A stretch of DNA of 64,000 bases from Deinococcus multiflagellatus (GTDB taxonomy: Bacteria > Deinococcota > Deinococci > Deinococcales > Deinococcaceae). Position numbers and translations under genes: made by a program. Location of the stretch: positions 1 through 64,000 of the forward strand of contig NZ_JAIQXV010000015.1 in the NCBI RefSeq assembly GCF_020166415.1, in the 5' to 3' direction. A model generated the notes under the pieces. That model was not told the DNA's origin and searched no databases. It was given only the letters and a program-made list of their open reading frames with translations. Positions 12,031 through 27,554 of this stretch are shown here, one piece after another (positions within the stretch are counted from its first letter, which is position 1; each line of letters begins with the position of its first letter).

Positions 12031-12100
12031 TATGCTGCGGGGCATGAGGCGCCCGACCCGACGTGCGTATCCGCCCCGCCGCGAGGTGGGGGTCAGGTAG
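12031..12100 (+). promoter_or_regulatory. candidate leaderless 18-residue leader peptide ahead of tyrS
   Basis: A -10-like TATGCT (12031-12036) sits 7 nt before an ATG at 12044. That ATG opens an 18-codon frame ending at 12100, encoding MRRPTRRAYPPRREVGVR. It is very Arg-rich and holds one Tyr codon. It is followed by the hairpin at 12120-12146 and then tyrS, a layout that suggests attenuation. No -35 match is seen, and chance is possible for so short a frame. Confidence 0.35.
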
Positions 12101-12105
12101 CCTGA

Positions 12106-13401
<1,296 letters not shown>

Positions 13402-13483
13402 GCCACCCAGGTTCTTCACAGGCCCTTCATGACCCTCCTGTGGGCTTGCAGAGACCAGGCCCCAAGAGCCAGTCCACACAAAG

Positions 13484-13609
13484 TTATGCACAGGGCACTG
13501 TGGACAACCCCGTCAGGCTGTGGACAACGCCCTGCACGCACAAAAGCCTGTGGACAACCCAGAACTTATCCACAGGTACAGTGTGGAAAAACCCCGTGCC
13601 TGTGGATAA
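13484..13609. other. DnaA-box cluster between tyrS and pyk
   Basis: Seven 9-mers of DnaA-box type lie in 126 bp. They are TTATGCACA at 13484; TGTGGACAA at 13499, 13519 and 13549; TTATCCACA at 13566; TGTGGAAAA at 13582; and TGTGGATAA at 13601. Two are perfect matches. There is no strong AT-rich stretch beside them, although AAAAAATTGA follows the last box. The rest of the 13402-13720 gap shows no gene. It may be a second origin half, a DnaA titration site, or a regulatory site for pyk. Confidence 0.75.
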
Positions 13610-13720
13610 AAAATTGACGCCCAGCTGACACACGGCAAGGTGAATGAGCGCCCGACCCAGGCCGTGGCACAAGCAGAACGGAGGGACATTCTTGGCCCCT
13701 CCGTTCGATTTGCGCTGGGC

Positions 13721-15169
13721 TCAGAAGCGCAGCTGGTCTTCGCGCAGGCGCTCCACACGGAGCATGTTGGTGGTGCCGCGCACGCCGAAGGGCACGCCCG
13801 CCGTGATCACGTAGCGGTCACCCACATCGGCCAGCCGACTGCGGCGCAGTTCGTCGTTGGCAATGCGCACCATGTCGTCGGTGTTGCGGGGGTCTTCGCT
13901 GAGTACCGGCACCACGCCCCACACCAGGGCCAGCTGGTTGCGGGTCTGTTCGTTGGGGGTCAGGGCCAGGATCGCCAGCGGGGGGCGGTTCTTGGCAATG
14001 CGCGAGGCCGCGCCGCCGGTGCTGGTAAAGGTCACGATGGCGGGCGAATCCAGCTTCTCGCCAATGTTGCAGGCCGCGTAGGCAATGGCGTCCTGGGCCA
14101 GTTCGGTGTCGATGACCAGCTGGCGCTGCAGCATCTTGTAGTGCTCGCTGTCTTCGGCCTCGTGGGCAATGCGGGCCATCATGGCCACCGATTCCACCGG
14201 GTACAGGCCCGCCGCCGACTCTGCCGAGAGCATCACGGCGTCGGTGCCGTCGTAGATGGCGTTCGCCACGTCCGAGGCCTCGGCGCGGGTGGGGCGGGGC
14301 AGGTTGATCATGCTCTCCAGCATCTGGGTGGCGGTGATCACCGGCTTGCCCACTTCACGGCACAGGCGGATCAGGCGCTTCTGGATGGTGGGCACCTGCT
14401 CGGGGCGCATCTCCACGCCCAGGTCGCCGCGCGCCACCATGATGCCGTCCACTTCCTTCAGGATGTCGTCAAAGCGGTCCACGGCCTGAGGCTTTTCAAT
14501 CTTGGCCATCAGCTTGGCGCGGCTGCCAAAGCGCGACAGGTAGTGCCGGGCCAGCAGCAGGTCGTCGCGCGAACGCACGAAGCTCAGGGCCACCCAGTCC
14601 ACGCCCAGCTCGGCGCCGAACTCCATGTCCTGCACGTCCTTTTCAGACAGGGCGGGCACGCTCAGGTCGGCTTCGGGCACGTTGATGCCCTTGTTGTTCT
14701 TCAGCACGCCGCCGATGACCACCTTGGTGATCACGTCCTGGCCGCGCACACTGTCCACCTGCAACGCCATGTTGCCGTCATCCAGCAGCAGCGCCATGCC
14801 CGGCTGCACGTCATGCACGAGGCCCTTGTAGGTGCTCGACACCCGCTCGGCGTCGCCCTCAATGTCGTCCATGGTGATGGTGAAGGTGTCGCCGGGGCTC
14901 AGGGTGACTGAGCCTTCCTTGAAGCGGCCCACGCGGATCTTGGGGCCCTGCAGGTCCTGCAGGATGCCAATCGCCACGCCCTTTTTCTCGGCCAGTTCGC
15001 GCACCATCTGCACTGTCTGGCGGTGGTCTTCGCGGTCACCGTGGCTGAAATTCATGCGCACCACGTTCATGCCCGCGTCAATCATGCGGCCCAGCACCTC
15101 GGGCGAGCGGCTGGCGGGACCCACGGTCGCCACGATCTTGGTGGCGCGGTCAATGTCTTTCATCTGCAT
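13721..15169 (-). CDS. pyk: pyruvate kinase
   Basis: Pyruvate kinase, the last step of glycolysis (PEP + ADP to pyruvate + ATP), 482 residues. ATKIVATVGPASRS opens the barrel. MNFSHGDREDH binds substrate, the catalytic region has MAKIEKPQAVDRFD, and MVARGDLGVEM is the metal-binding strand. A C-terminal allosteric domain is present. I chose the ATG at 15169 because AAAGGA lies about 8 nt upstream. It sits 71 nt after eno in the same direction, forming a lower-glycolysis pair. Confidence 0.95.
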   Translation of the reverse strand: MQMKDIDRATKIVATVGPASRSPEVLGRMIDAGMNVVRMNFSHGDREDHRQTVQMVRELAEKKGVAIGILQDLQGPKIRVGRFKEGSVTLSPGDTFTITMDDIEGDAERVSSTYKGLVHDVQPGMALLLDDGNMALQVDSVRGQDVITKVVIGGVLKNNKGINVPEADLSVPALSEKDVQDMEFGAELGVDWVALSFVRSRDDLLLARHYLSRFGSRAKLMAKIEKPQAVDRFDDILKEVDGIMVARGDLGVEMRPEQVPTIQKRLIRLCREVGKPVITATQMLESMINLPRPTRAEASDVANAIYDGTDAVMLSAESAAGLYPVESVAMMARIAHEAEDSEHYKMLQRQLVIDTELAQDAIAYAACNIGEKLDSPAIVTFTSTGGAASRIAKNRPPLAILALTPNEQTRNQLALVWGVVPVLSEDPRNTDDMVRIANDELRRSRLADVGDRYVITAGVPFGVRGTTNMLRVERLREDQLRF

Positions 15170-15240
15170 GATGGAATCCTTTCCATGAGGCAAGGGGGAC
15201 CGGGCGGCGGAGACTGTCCCCCACCGCCCGGCCACAGGAC

Positions 15241-16572
<1,332 letters not shown>

Positions 16573-16649
16573 AGCGGGGGCGGGACCCTCTCGGTAAACC
16601 CGGTCTAACGCTCCCCCGTCCTTACCCCGCGCCGCCCCGGAAAGGGCCC

Positions 16650-17732
16650 TTAAACGCGCAGCGTGACCATGACGGCCATGTAGCCCCCGCCCCCGGCCGC
16701 GCGGAAGATCGCGGGGCTGGTGGAGCCGGAGAACAGCAACTCGGCTTCACCTTCGATAGGGCCCAGAGCGTCCAGCACATGCCGGGCGTTGAAAGCGAGG
16801 CTCATGGCGGGTTCGGTGCCGCCCTGCACCACATCCAGGGTGTCCTGCGCGCGGCCGTAATCGCCCTCGGCGGCCAGGCGCAGTTTGCCCTCCGACACCA
16901 GGAATTCCACACGGTTATTCGCGTTCTTGTCGGCCAGCACGGCCACGCGGTTCACGGCTTCCTTCAGGGCGGTGGCGGGCAGGGTGACCTGCAGCTTGAT
17001 CTCCTTGGGAATCACGCGCTCGTAGTCCGGGAAATCGCCGTCGAGCAGCTTCAGGTTCATGCGCACGCGGTCGGTGGTCACGCTCAGCAGGCCCTCGCCG
17101 TAGGTGAAACGGGCCTCGCCGTCCTTGAGCACCCGGATCAGTTCATCCACGCTGCGCGCCGGAATGATCAGGTTGCGGCCGTCGCCACTGGCCGGGAAGT
17201 CGCGGATGGCCACCCGGTAGCCGTCAGACGCCACCACCCGCGCGCCCTCGGGTCGGTGCTCCAGCTTGATCCCCCGGAAGACGGCCTGAAACGCCTCGTT
17301 GCTGGCGGCGTAGCGCACGCTGGCAAAGGCGCGGGCCAGTTCGCCCGAGTCCAGGCTGACATCGGCCTGGGCCGGGAAGCTCAGGGGCGGGTAGGCGTCA
17401 ATGTCGCCGGTCTGCAGCTTAAAGTCCGAGCCACCCGAGCGCACCGACAGCTCCTGCCCGCTGAGTTCCAGCTCCACCAGTTCGCCGCCCAGATTGCGCA
17501 CGATCTGCGCGAACAGGTGGGCGGGCACCACGAAGTTCTGCGGCGCTTTGACTTCCGCAGGCACAAAGCACGAGAGGTCAATTTCGAGGTTGGTGCCGCT
17601 GAGGGTCAGGCCGGCTTCACTGGCCTCCACCTTCAGGGATGTGAGCAGGGGGTTGCTGCTGCGGCTGGGGATCACCCGCTCCAGCAAGCCCAGGCCTTCG
17701 CTCAGGATTTTCTTGGTGACGTGTACGTTCAT
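16650..17732 (-). CDS. dnaN: DNA polymerase III beta clamp
   Basis: The sliding clamp that tethers the replicative polymerase to DNA, 360 residues. The three-domain clamp fold is evident, from [20 protein letters not shown] through [20 protein letters not shown] to [16 protein letters not shown]. The C-terminus ends MAVMVTLRV, slightly different from the usual PMR(L/V). I chose the ATG at 17732 (MNVHVTKK) because GAGGCAAGG precedes it; an in-frame GTG at 17744 is the alternative. It lies across oriC from dnaA in the same orientation. Confidence 0.95.
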   Translation of the reverse strand: MNVHVTKKILSEGLGLLERVIPSRSSNPLLTSLKVEASEAGLTLSGTNLEIDLSCFVPAEVKAPQNFVVPAHLFAQIVRNLGGELVELELSGQELSVRSGGSDFKLQTGDIDAYPPLSFPAQADVSLDSGELARAFASVRYAASNEAFQAVFRGIKLEHRPEGARVVASDGYRVAIRDFPASGDGRNLIIPARSVDELIRVLKDGEARFTYGEGLLSVTTDRVRMNLKLLDGDFPDYERVIPKEIKLQVTLPATALKEAVNRVAVLADKNANNRVEFLVSEGKLRLAAEGDYGRAQDTLDVVQGGTEPAMSLAFNARHVLDALGPIEGEAELLFSGSTSPAIFRAAGGGGYMAVMVTLRV

Positions 17733-17758
17733 GCCTTGCCTCACTGTCTGGTCCCTAT

Positions 17759-18014
17759 CTTTTTCCTGTTTTTAAACTTAAAAAAGATAGTAGTAGTAAT
17801 AGGGCCTGTGGAAACTGTGGAAAAGTGCCTTAGGCGAGCGCCCAGCGCAGGTTCGCCCTGTGGACAAAAATGTGGATAACTGGCCCTTTCGTGTGGAAAA
17901 CCTGTGGATAACTTTGGGGGTTATCCACACCCCTCTCGGGGGTCCGAGTTTTCCACAAAGTTATCCACAGAAAAATCGGGGTTATCCACAGCTTATCCAC
18001 AGGTTTTTCCACAG
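17759..18014. other. oriC: chromosomal replication origin (oriC)
   Basis: The dnaA-dnaN gap holds about a dozen DnaA boxes. Perfect TTATCCACA copies, in either orientation, start at 17872, 17904, 17922, 17962, 17983 and 17994. TTTTCCACA or TTGTCCACA variants start at 17817, 17860, 17893, 17950 and 18006. On the dnaN side an A/T-only stretch (17771-17786) meets five DnaA-trios, TAG TAG TAG TAA TAG (17789-17803). A GGGCC element and a box-like TGTGGAAAC (17809) come next. This is the order of a bacterial basal unwinding element: box, GC element, trios, AT-rich DUE. Confidence 0.9.
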
Positions 18015-18089
18015 CTTGTGAAACTGTGCACACCGTTTTGGAACGGATTTTGGAACATATTCTGAATCCACCAAAACGGCTACCCATCA

Positions 18090-19478
<1,389 letters not shown>

Positions 19479-19556
19479 CTCCCTTGCGGCACTCTTGATG
19501 CGCCGGCCAGCATAGCACCCGCGCTTTCGCTTCTCTCTGGAGAAAGGCCGGGGGGC

Positions 19557-20528
19557 TCAGTTTTCTTTTTCTCGGTGTGCGCGCAGGACTTCAGCTTCTC
19601 GCTCGGGGCTCAGGGCGTAGTCCAGATGCGCCCCCGCACTCCAGGCCCGGGTGTTCTGGGCGGTGACTTCGGGCGGGGTCAGGGTCAGCCCGGCGGCCAG
19701 GGCCCGCTCGGCGCTGAGATCCATCAGACCGGCCTGGGGCGCCGCCTCGGGGAGATACAGGGGCAGTTCGCGGAAGCCCAGCCCGGCCCGCTCCAGCGCG
19801 TCCTGGCCCAGCCACACCGGCTGGGTGATGCCCAGGACGCGGGCGAACTCGGCCCAGGTCAGGCGGGGCCCGGCGAGGTTGAACACGCCGCCAATGCCCT
19901 GCTCAATCACCTGCACGGTAAAGCGGGCCAGATCCCGCGCGTCAATCACCTGCAGGTGGTCGGTGCCGTCGCCGGGCAGCAGGGTCTCCCCTCCCCTGCT
20001 CGCGCGGTCAGGCCAGTACGGGTAGCGGGCAGTGTGGTCGTAGGGCCCGGCCACGATCTGGGGGCGCAGGATGGTGGCCCGCTCGCCGTAGGTGGCCTGC
20101 ACGATCTGCTCGCAGGTGACCTTGAGGGGGCCGTAGGTTTCACCCGTGATCTCGGTCACGTCTTCGGCGGCGGGGGGCAGCAGCGGGTCGTCCTCGCGCA
20201 CCGGGTGGCGGTCCGGCTCGGCATAGACGCTGGCGGTGCTGATGAACACGTAGCGTCCTACCTGACCCTGCAGCCCCTCGGCGCTGGCGCGCACCTGCCC
20301 AGGTGTGTAGCCGCTGACATCCACGCAGGCGGCCCAGGTGCGCCCGGCCAGAGCGGCCAACCCCGCCTCGCCGACGTTCCGGTCACCGTGCAGGCGCTCC
20401 ACCTCGGCGGGCAGCTCGTCGGGGCTTTGCCCCCGGGTGAGCACTGTCACCCGGTGCCCGGCCGCCAGCAACGCCAGCACGATATGCCGCCCCACGAACT
20501 TGGTGCCGCCCAGAACCAGAATGTCCAT
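19557..20528 (-). CDS. NAD-dependent epimerase/dehydratase (extended SDR)
   Basis: A 323-residue extended short-chain dehydrogenase. The N-terminal MDILVLGGTKFVGRHIV is a Rossmann nucleotide-binding motif, here GGTxxxG. The active-site Tyr/Lys pair is displaced to TYGPLKVTCEQ (Y-x-x-x-K). It resembles the CSP41/isoflavone reductase-like subgroup. The substrate is unknown. I chose the ATG at 20528 because the Rossmann fold begins there; the frame upstream is Pro/Arg-rich noise. Confidence 0.85.
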   Translation of the reverse strand: MDILVLGGTKFVGRHIVLALLAAGHRVTVLTRGQSPDELPAEVERLHGDRNVGEAGLAALAGRTWAACVDVSGYTPGQVRASAEGLQGQVGRYVFISTASVYAEPDRHPVREDDPLLPPAAEDVTEITGETYGPLKVTCEQIVQATYGERATILRPQIVAGPYDHTARYPYWPDRASRGGETLLPGDGTDHLQVIDARDLARFTVQVIEQGIGGVFNLAGPRLTWAEFARVLGITQPVWLGQDALERAGLGFRELPLYLPEAAPQAGLMDLSAERALAAGLTLTPPEVTAQNTRAWSAGAHLDYALSPEREAEVLRAHREKEN

Positions 20529-20587
20529 GCGGCCATCCTGGCATCTGAACGGCCCGGGGGTCGAGGTACAGCAGGTGGGTGGGGACT

Positions 20588-21715
20588 CTAGCGCCGCACC
20601 CAGCGCCCGCCCACCTCTTCGGTCAGGCCCAGCAGTTGGAGCAGCACCAGCGCGGTCTGCACCTCGGACAGGGGCAGGCCGGTGAGGGTCTGTAGGTCGT
20701 CCAGCGTGCGCGGTTCGTGCAGAGCGGCCAGTACCCGGGCCTGTTCGGGGGGCAGGTCTGGCAGGGGGGCTGGCGGGGCGGCGCCCCAGCCCAGTTCGGT
20801 CAGGACATCGGCGGCGCTCTCGGTCAGCACGGCGCCGTCGCGCAGCAGCTGGTGGGGGCCAGCGGCGCGGGGATCGCCCGCGCGGCCCGGCACCGCAAAC
20901 ACCGTGCGGCCACACTCCAGGGCGTGCGTGGCGGTGATCAGCGAACCGGATCTGCGCTCGCCTTCCACCACCACGGTCCCGGCCGACAGCGCGGCAATCA
21001 GGCGGTTGCGTTCGGGAAAGAGGTGCTGGGCTGGGCGGGTGCCCAGCGGCGACTCGCTGACCAGGATCAGGCGCTCGGCCAGGGCCCGGTTCTCGCTGGG
21101 GTAAATCACGTCCACCGCGCTCCCCAGCACCGCGATGCTGAGGCCCCCAGCCTCCACGGCCGCCCCGTGCGCCGCCGTGTCAATGCCCCGCGCCAGTCCA
21201 CTGACCACCACCACGCCGGCCCGCGCCAGATCGGCGGCCAGCATGCGGGTAAAGGCGGCGCCGTGCGGGCTGGCCGCGCGGGTGCCCACCATGCCAATGG
21301 CGCGCGGGACCTCGGGCAACTCGGGCAGGTCGCCGCGCACCCACAGCACCGGGGGCGGATCACCCAGGGCATTGAGCGCCGCCGGGTAACCGGGCAGGCC
21401 CCGGAACAGCAGGGTGACCCCTTCGGCCTGGGTGCGGGCCAGTTCGGTCTGGGCGCGGGTGTGGGCCTGCCCCTGGGCTCTGGCGTCCCCCAGCGCCGCC
21501 ACGCTGCGGCTGTCCAGGCCCGACACCTCGCGCAGGGCGCGGCCCGGGGCCTGCAGGACCGCTACGGCGCTGCCGAAGTGCCGGCGTAGCCCCTCAATCC
21601 GGCGCGGGCCCAGCTGGGTGGTAAAGCGCAGGACCAGCAGGGCCAGTCGCTCATCGGCCAGGGCGGGCGGCGCGGCATCGAACAGGGTGGGGCCATTCAC
21701 AGAGGGGCCAGTCAC
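20588..21715 (-). CDS. dprA: DNA-processing protein DprA
   Basis: DprA loads RecA on incoming single-stranded DNA during natural transformation. It is about 375 residues here. A helical N-terminal domain precedes the Rossmann-like core, with [56 protein letters not shown] and [20 protein letters not shown]-terminal winged-helix follows ([20 protein letters not shown]). The start is uncertain: the GTG at 21715 avoids overlap with the kinase gene, but no good Shine-Dalgarno is seen and GTG 21700 is also possible. Confidence 0.9.
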   Translation of the reverse strand: MTGPSVNGPTLFDAAPPALADERLALLVLRFTTQLGPRRIEGLRRHFGSAVAVLQAPGRALREVSGLDSRSVAALGDARAQGQAHTRAQTELARTQAEGVTLLFRGLPGYPAALNALGDPPPVLWVRGDLPELPEVPRAIGMVGTRAASPHGAAFTRMLAADLARAGVVVVSGLARGIDTAAHGAAVEAGGLSIAVLGSAVDVIYPSENRALAERLILVSESPLGTRPAQHLFPERNRLIAALSAGTVVVEGERRSGSLITATHALECGRTVFAVPGRAGDPRAAGPHQLLRDGAVLTESAADVLTELGWGAAPPAPLPDLPPEQARVLAALHEPRTLDDLQTLTGLPLSEVQTALVLLQLLGLTEEVGGRWVRR

Positions 21716-21770
21716 CGGGTCAGCATACGGGGCCGGGGGCGGCCCGGCAGGCGAAGTTGCCCGGGGTGGG

Positions 21771-23198
<1,428 letters not shown>

Positions 23199-23209
23199 GG
23201 CGTCACAGG

Positions 23210-23869
23210 CTAGGCCTGCAGCACATAGCCGACGTTGCGAATGGTGCGGATGCGCAGGTCACTGCCGGCATGTTCCAGTTTTTTACGCAGCTGCGAGATG
23301 CGCACTTCCACCGAGTTGCTGTTGGGGGTTTCCCAGCCGTATAGATGCGACTCAATGTCCGCGCGGGAAAACACGCGTTCCGGGGTGCGCATCATCAGCT
23401 CCAGAATCCGCGCCTCGTGCTCGGTGAGGTTCACATGCTTGTCGCCCACGGTCAGCAGCAGCGAACTGGTGCTGAGGCTGGTGTTCCCCAGGTTCACGCC
23501 GGTCCCGGCCGCCGTGCGCCGCAGCAGGGCTGTAATGCGGGCGTCCAGCTCGGGCATGGCGAAGGGCTTGGTGAGGTAATCGTCGGCCCCCGCGTTCAGG
23601 CCCGCCACCCGCTCCTGCACGCCACTGCGTGCCGAAAGCACCAGCACAGGCGTGCTGGAATACTGCCGCAGGGCCGCCACCAGATCCAGGCCGTCGCCGT
23701 CGGGCAGGTTCAGGTCCAGCAGGATCAGCTGCGCGGTGTGGGTGCCCAGCCACGCCTGGGCGTCTTTGAGCGTGGCGGCGTGGTGCACCTGATAGTCGGC
23801 CGAGAGGTATTCCTTGAGCAGCGGCCCCAGGTGTGGGTCGTCTTCAACAATGAGGATCTGAGCCAGCAT
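23210..23869 (-). CDS. OmpR-family response regulator
   Basis: A 219-residue two-domain response regulator. The receiver has the acidic pair VEDD, the phospho-Asp in [11 protein letters not shown] near residue 52, and the conserved Lys in LTKPF. The winged-helix domain contains [22 protein letters not shown] and [14 protein letters not shown]. The ATG follows GAAGGAGACGC. It is transcribed just before the sensor kinase, with which it should form a pair. Its targets are not evident; the secreted protein gene upstream is one candidate. Confidence 0.95.
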   Translation of the reverse strand: MLAQILIVEDDPHLGPLLKEYLSADYQVHHAATLKDAQAWLGTHTAQLILLDLNLPDGDGLDLVAALRQYSSTPVLVLSARSGVQERVAGLNAGADDYLTKPFAMPELDARITALLRRTAAGTGVNLGNTSLSTSSLLLTVGDKHVNLTEHEARILELMMRTPERVFSRADIESHLYGWETPNSNSVEVRISQLRKKLEHAGSDLRIRTIRNVGYVLQA

Positions 23870-23978
23870 GCGTCTCCTTCGGGGCCCCCGCGCGCCAAGC
23901 CGCGGCGCCCCTGGTGCTGTGATCGTAATGCCGCGTCTACGCGCTGGGCTTGAGCAAACCTGCGCGCTTCGTTGGGCT

Positions 23979-24374
23979 TTACTTGTTGGAATTCCCGGGG
24001 CCGGTGTTGCGCAGGCCCGGCAGGCTGAGCGACTGCCCGGCGCGCTGCAGGCTGACCGACAGCTTGAAGGGCGTCAGCAGCCGCGCCAGTGTGGTGCCGC
24101 CTTCCAGTATCAGCTGGCCGTCGTTCAGGGTGCCGGTGTAGCGGCTTTTCAGGCCCGCAAAGGTGCCCCGGGCGCGCTCGTCGTCGCTGGGGGCGAACAG
24201 CACCACCACGGGGCCGTCGTAGTCGTCCACCAGCCGCACCGTCATGCGCCCGCCGCTGCTCTCGCCGCTGCCCAGTTTGATGTTCATCTCGCGGTCCCAC
24301 ACGATCAGCTGCAGCGCCCCGGCAGGCGCGGACAGGCTCAGGAGGGTCAGGAGGGCAAAGAGCAGTCTGGTCAT
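23979..24374 (-). CDS. small secreted protein of unknown function
   Basis: A 131-residue protein with a clear signal peptide ([20 protein letters not shown], cleavage after AGA near residue 20). I do not recognise the family. The mature part is beta-rich, with short alternating strands ([33 protein letters not shown]), and ends in [10 protein letters not shown] chose the ATG at 24374 because it places the signal peptide at the N-terminus. It is 109 bp upstream of the two-component genes on the same strand and could be regulated by them. Confidence 0.75.
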   Translation of the reverse strand: MTRLLFALLTLLSLSAPAGALQLIVWDREMNIKLGSGESSGGRMTVRLVDDYDGPVVVLFAPSDDERARGTFAGLKSRYTGTLNDGQLILEGGTTLARLLTPFKLSVSLQRAGQSLSLPGLRNTGPGNSNK

Positions 24375-24688
24375 GGTGTTCAGGGGACTCCGTATCTGGT
24401 CTGGGGGCGTGGGGAAAGGGCGGGAACAAGACCACGGCCGGGTGGGGGCCGGGCTTATGACTACCCAGCGTACCCTGAGAGGCTGACGCGCGGCTGAAGT
24501 TCCAGTCACAGTGCGGGGCTAAGGGTCAGGCCCCGCCGGGCGCGCGCTCAGAACGGTGACCTGCCCCAGTGTGTAGCCCGGTCACTCACAGCGCTCTGAC
24601 GGGGGTCGGAGGGCTGAACCAGGACAAAACGGGGTTTTCCCGTACAGCGCTTTTCAGGGCGGCTTTTTCAAGACTCCTCTCTCCAACC
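24375..24688. other. gene-free stretch
   Basis: No plausible coding frame is seen. A -10-like TACGCT on the minus strand near 24470 could serve the secreted-protein gene. A small ACGGG-GTTTT-CCCGT hairpin lies near 24631-24645. Confidence 0.4.
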
Positions 24689-24720
24689 GAAAAAAAGTCC
24701 GCCACACCGGGCGGACTTTT
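24689..24720 (-). terminator. intrinsic terminator of the bkd operon
   Basis: AGTCCGCC (24696-24703) and GGCGGACT (24710-24717) form an 8-bp stem. On the minus strand it is followed by a run of seven T residues, directly after the E2 gene. Confidence 0.9.
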
Positions 24721-24733
24721 CAGAGAAGGGCTT

Positions 24734-26266
24734 TTACATCGCTTCCAGCATCAGCCGGTCGGGGTTTTCCAGCAGGCGAATCACTTCCTTGCAGAAGCGC
24801 GCGGCCTCGGCGCCGTCCACAAGGCGGTGGTCAAAGGACAGCGAGAGGTACATCATGTGCGCCACCACGATCTCGTCGTACTCGTTCACAATGGGGCGCT
24901 TCTGGATGGAGTGCACGCCCAGAATGGCGGCGTCGGGCACGTTGATGATGGGGAATGAGAACAGCGCGCCAATAGACCCGATGTTCGTGACGCTGAAGGT
25001 GCTGCCCGCCAGTTCATCGGCCTGCAGTTTGCCCGCCTGGGCGCGGCCCGCCAGATCGGTGACTTCGCGCGCCAGGTCAAAGATGCTCTTGTGGTTCACG
25101 TCTTTCAGCACCGGCACCGTGAGGCCCGCGTCGGTGGCGACCGCCATGCCAATGTTGTAGTAGCGCTTCTGCACGATTTCCTGCGTGGCCTCGTCGAACG
25201 AGGTGTTCAGGCTGGGGAACTTGCGCAGAGCAACCGCCACCGCCTTGAAGATGAACGGCAGGTACGAGAGCTTCACGCCAGCGGCGGCGGCCTCGTCCTT
25301 GACGCGGCTGCGGAATTCCACCAGCTTGCTGAGGTTCACCTCGTCCACCGTCAGGGTGCGCACGGTGTACAGGTGGCTGGCCACCATCTGGTTGCTGATG
25401 GCCCGGCGCATGCCGCGCAGGGGCACGCGCTCTTCCAGGTGTTCGTAGCCCTTGGGCGTGCGGTACTGCACCGGGGGCACGGTCATGCCGCCGCCTGCGG
25501 CGCCCTTCTGGGCCGGGGCCTGGGGGGCGGCCTGCGGCGCGGGGGCTGGCTGGGGTGCCGGGGCCGCCTGGGCACGCTGGCCATGCGCCAGCACGTCGGA
25601 CACGCGGATGCGCCCGTTGGGACCGCTGCCCTGCACCTGGGTCAGGTCCAGGCCCAGTTCGCGGGCCAGCTGCCGCGCGGCGGGAACCGCCAGCACCCGG
25701 CCGTCGGCGCGGCCAGCCGGGGCGGGCTCGCGGTTAAGGATGCTGCCCACGCCGCCCGTGTAGGTGCCCGGGGCGCCGCTGCCGGCCAGATTCTCGCCGG
25801 CCCGGTTGGTCAGCCCCTGCACCTGAATCTTCTCGTCCGAGGCAAACGCCTTGAACAGGCTGCTGGAATCGTCGTCGGCCTTGTTCGCCAGATGCCCGGC
25901 CTCGACGATGCTGCCGCCCACCTGTTCGCGCTCTTCCTGGGCCTGCGGCGGCAGGGCGCTGCCGGGGGCGGCGGGGCTGCCCGCACTGTTCTGAATGCCC
26001 TGGGTGGGCGTGGGCGCGCTGGCGGCGCTGCCCCCCTCGTCAATCAGGGCAATGGCGGCGTGCACGGCCACCACGTCACCCTCGCCCGCCAGGCGCTTGT
26101 GCAGCACCCCGGCCACGGGGCTGGGCAGCTCCACCGTCACCTTGTCGGTCATCACTTCGCACAGGGGCTGTTCCAGGACAATGGTATCGCCTTCCTGCAC
26201 CAGCCATTTCAGGATTTCGCCCTCTACCACGCTTTCGGCAAGTTCGGGCAGCAGCACTTCTTTCAT
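24734..26266 (-). CDS. bkdB: branched-chain 2-oxoacid dehydrogenase E2 (dihydrolipoyl acyltransferase)
   Basis: E2 core of a 2-oxoacid dehydrogenase complex, 510 residues. The N-terminal lipoyl domain carries the lipoylated lysine in EVMTDKVTVELPSP (near 43). A long Ala/Pro/Glu-rich linker follows, then a subunit-binding domain (AVPAARQLARELGLDL near 195). The acyltransferase domain ends with the catalytic SFDHRLVDGAEAARF. The E1 genes lie upstream in the same operon, so the E2 belongs with them. E3 (dihydrolipoyl dehydrogenase) is not in the window. The branched-chain assignment rests on the E1 alpha sequence; acetoin or pyruvate complexes are the alternatives. Confidence 0.9.
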   Translation of the reverse strand: MKEVLLPELAESVVEGEILKWLVQEGDTIVLEQPLCEVMTDKVTVELPSPVAGVLHKRLAGEGDVVAVHAAIALIDEGGSAASAPTPTQGIQNSAGSPAAPGSALPPQAQEEREQVGGSIVEAGHLANKADDDSSSLFKAFASDEKIQVQGLTNRAGENLAGSGAPGTYTGGVGSILNREPAPAGRADGRVLAVPAARQLARELGLDLTQVQGSGPNGRIRVSDVLAHGQRAQAAPAPQPAPAPQAAPQAPAQKGAAGGGMTVPPVQYRTPKGYEHLEERVPLRGMRRAISNQMVASHLYTVRTLTVDEVNLSKLVEFRSRVKDEAAAAGVKLSYLPFIFKAVAVALRKFPSLNTSFDEATQEIVQKRYYNIGMAVATDAGLTVPVLKDVNHKSIFDLAREVTDLAGRAQAGKLQADELAGSTFSVTNIGSIGALFSFPIINVPDAAILGVHSIQKRPIVNEYDEIVVAHMMYLSLSFDHRLVDGAEAARFCKEVIRLLENPDRLMLEAM

Positions 26267-26290
26267 AGAAAACCTCGTTTGTGCGGAAAA

Positions 26291-26524
26291 CTAGCGCAGC
26301 ACCAGCGCGCGCAGCAGGCCGTAGATGAGCAGCAGCAGGCCCAGGCCCTGAATCCAGCGTTCGCCCCGGGCGTACACCCAGGCGCTGACCCCCAGCAGCA
26401 CAAACATGCCGCCTATGGCCGCGCTCTGCCAGGGTTCGGCCAGCCGCCCGGCCAGGGCGTACAGGCCAAACCCAATCAGCAGGCCCAGGGTGCCCAGCAG
26501 CGGGCGCAGAAGATCAGGCTTCAC
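26291..26524 (-). CDS. small membrane protein inside the bkd operon
   Basis: A 77-residue protein that is almost entirely hydrophobic, with about three predicted membrane helices (LLGTLGLLIGFGLYALAG; IGGMFVLLGVSAWVYA; IQGLGLLLLIYGLLRAL). It starts with GTG at 26524, 10 nt after the E1 beta stop, and E2 follows after 24 nt. I do not recognise the family. Its place between E1 and E2 makes co-expression certain, but a role in the complex is only inference. Confidence 0.7.
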   Translation of the reverse strand: MKPDLLRPLLGTLGLLIGFGLYALAGRLAEPWQSAAIGGMFVLLGVSAWVYARGERWIQGLGLLLLIYGLLRALVLR

Positions 26525-26534
26525 GGCCCCCAGC

Positions 26535-27550
<1,016 letters not shown>

Positions 27551-27554
<4 letters not shown>

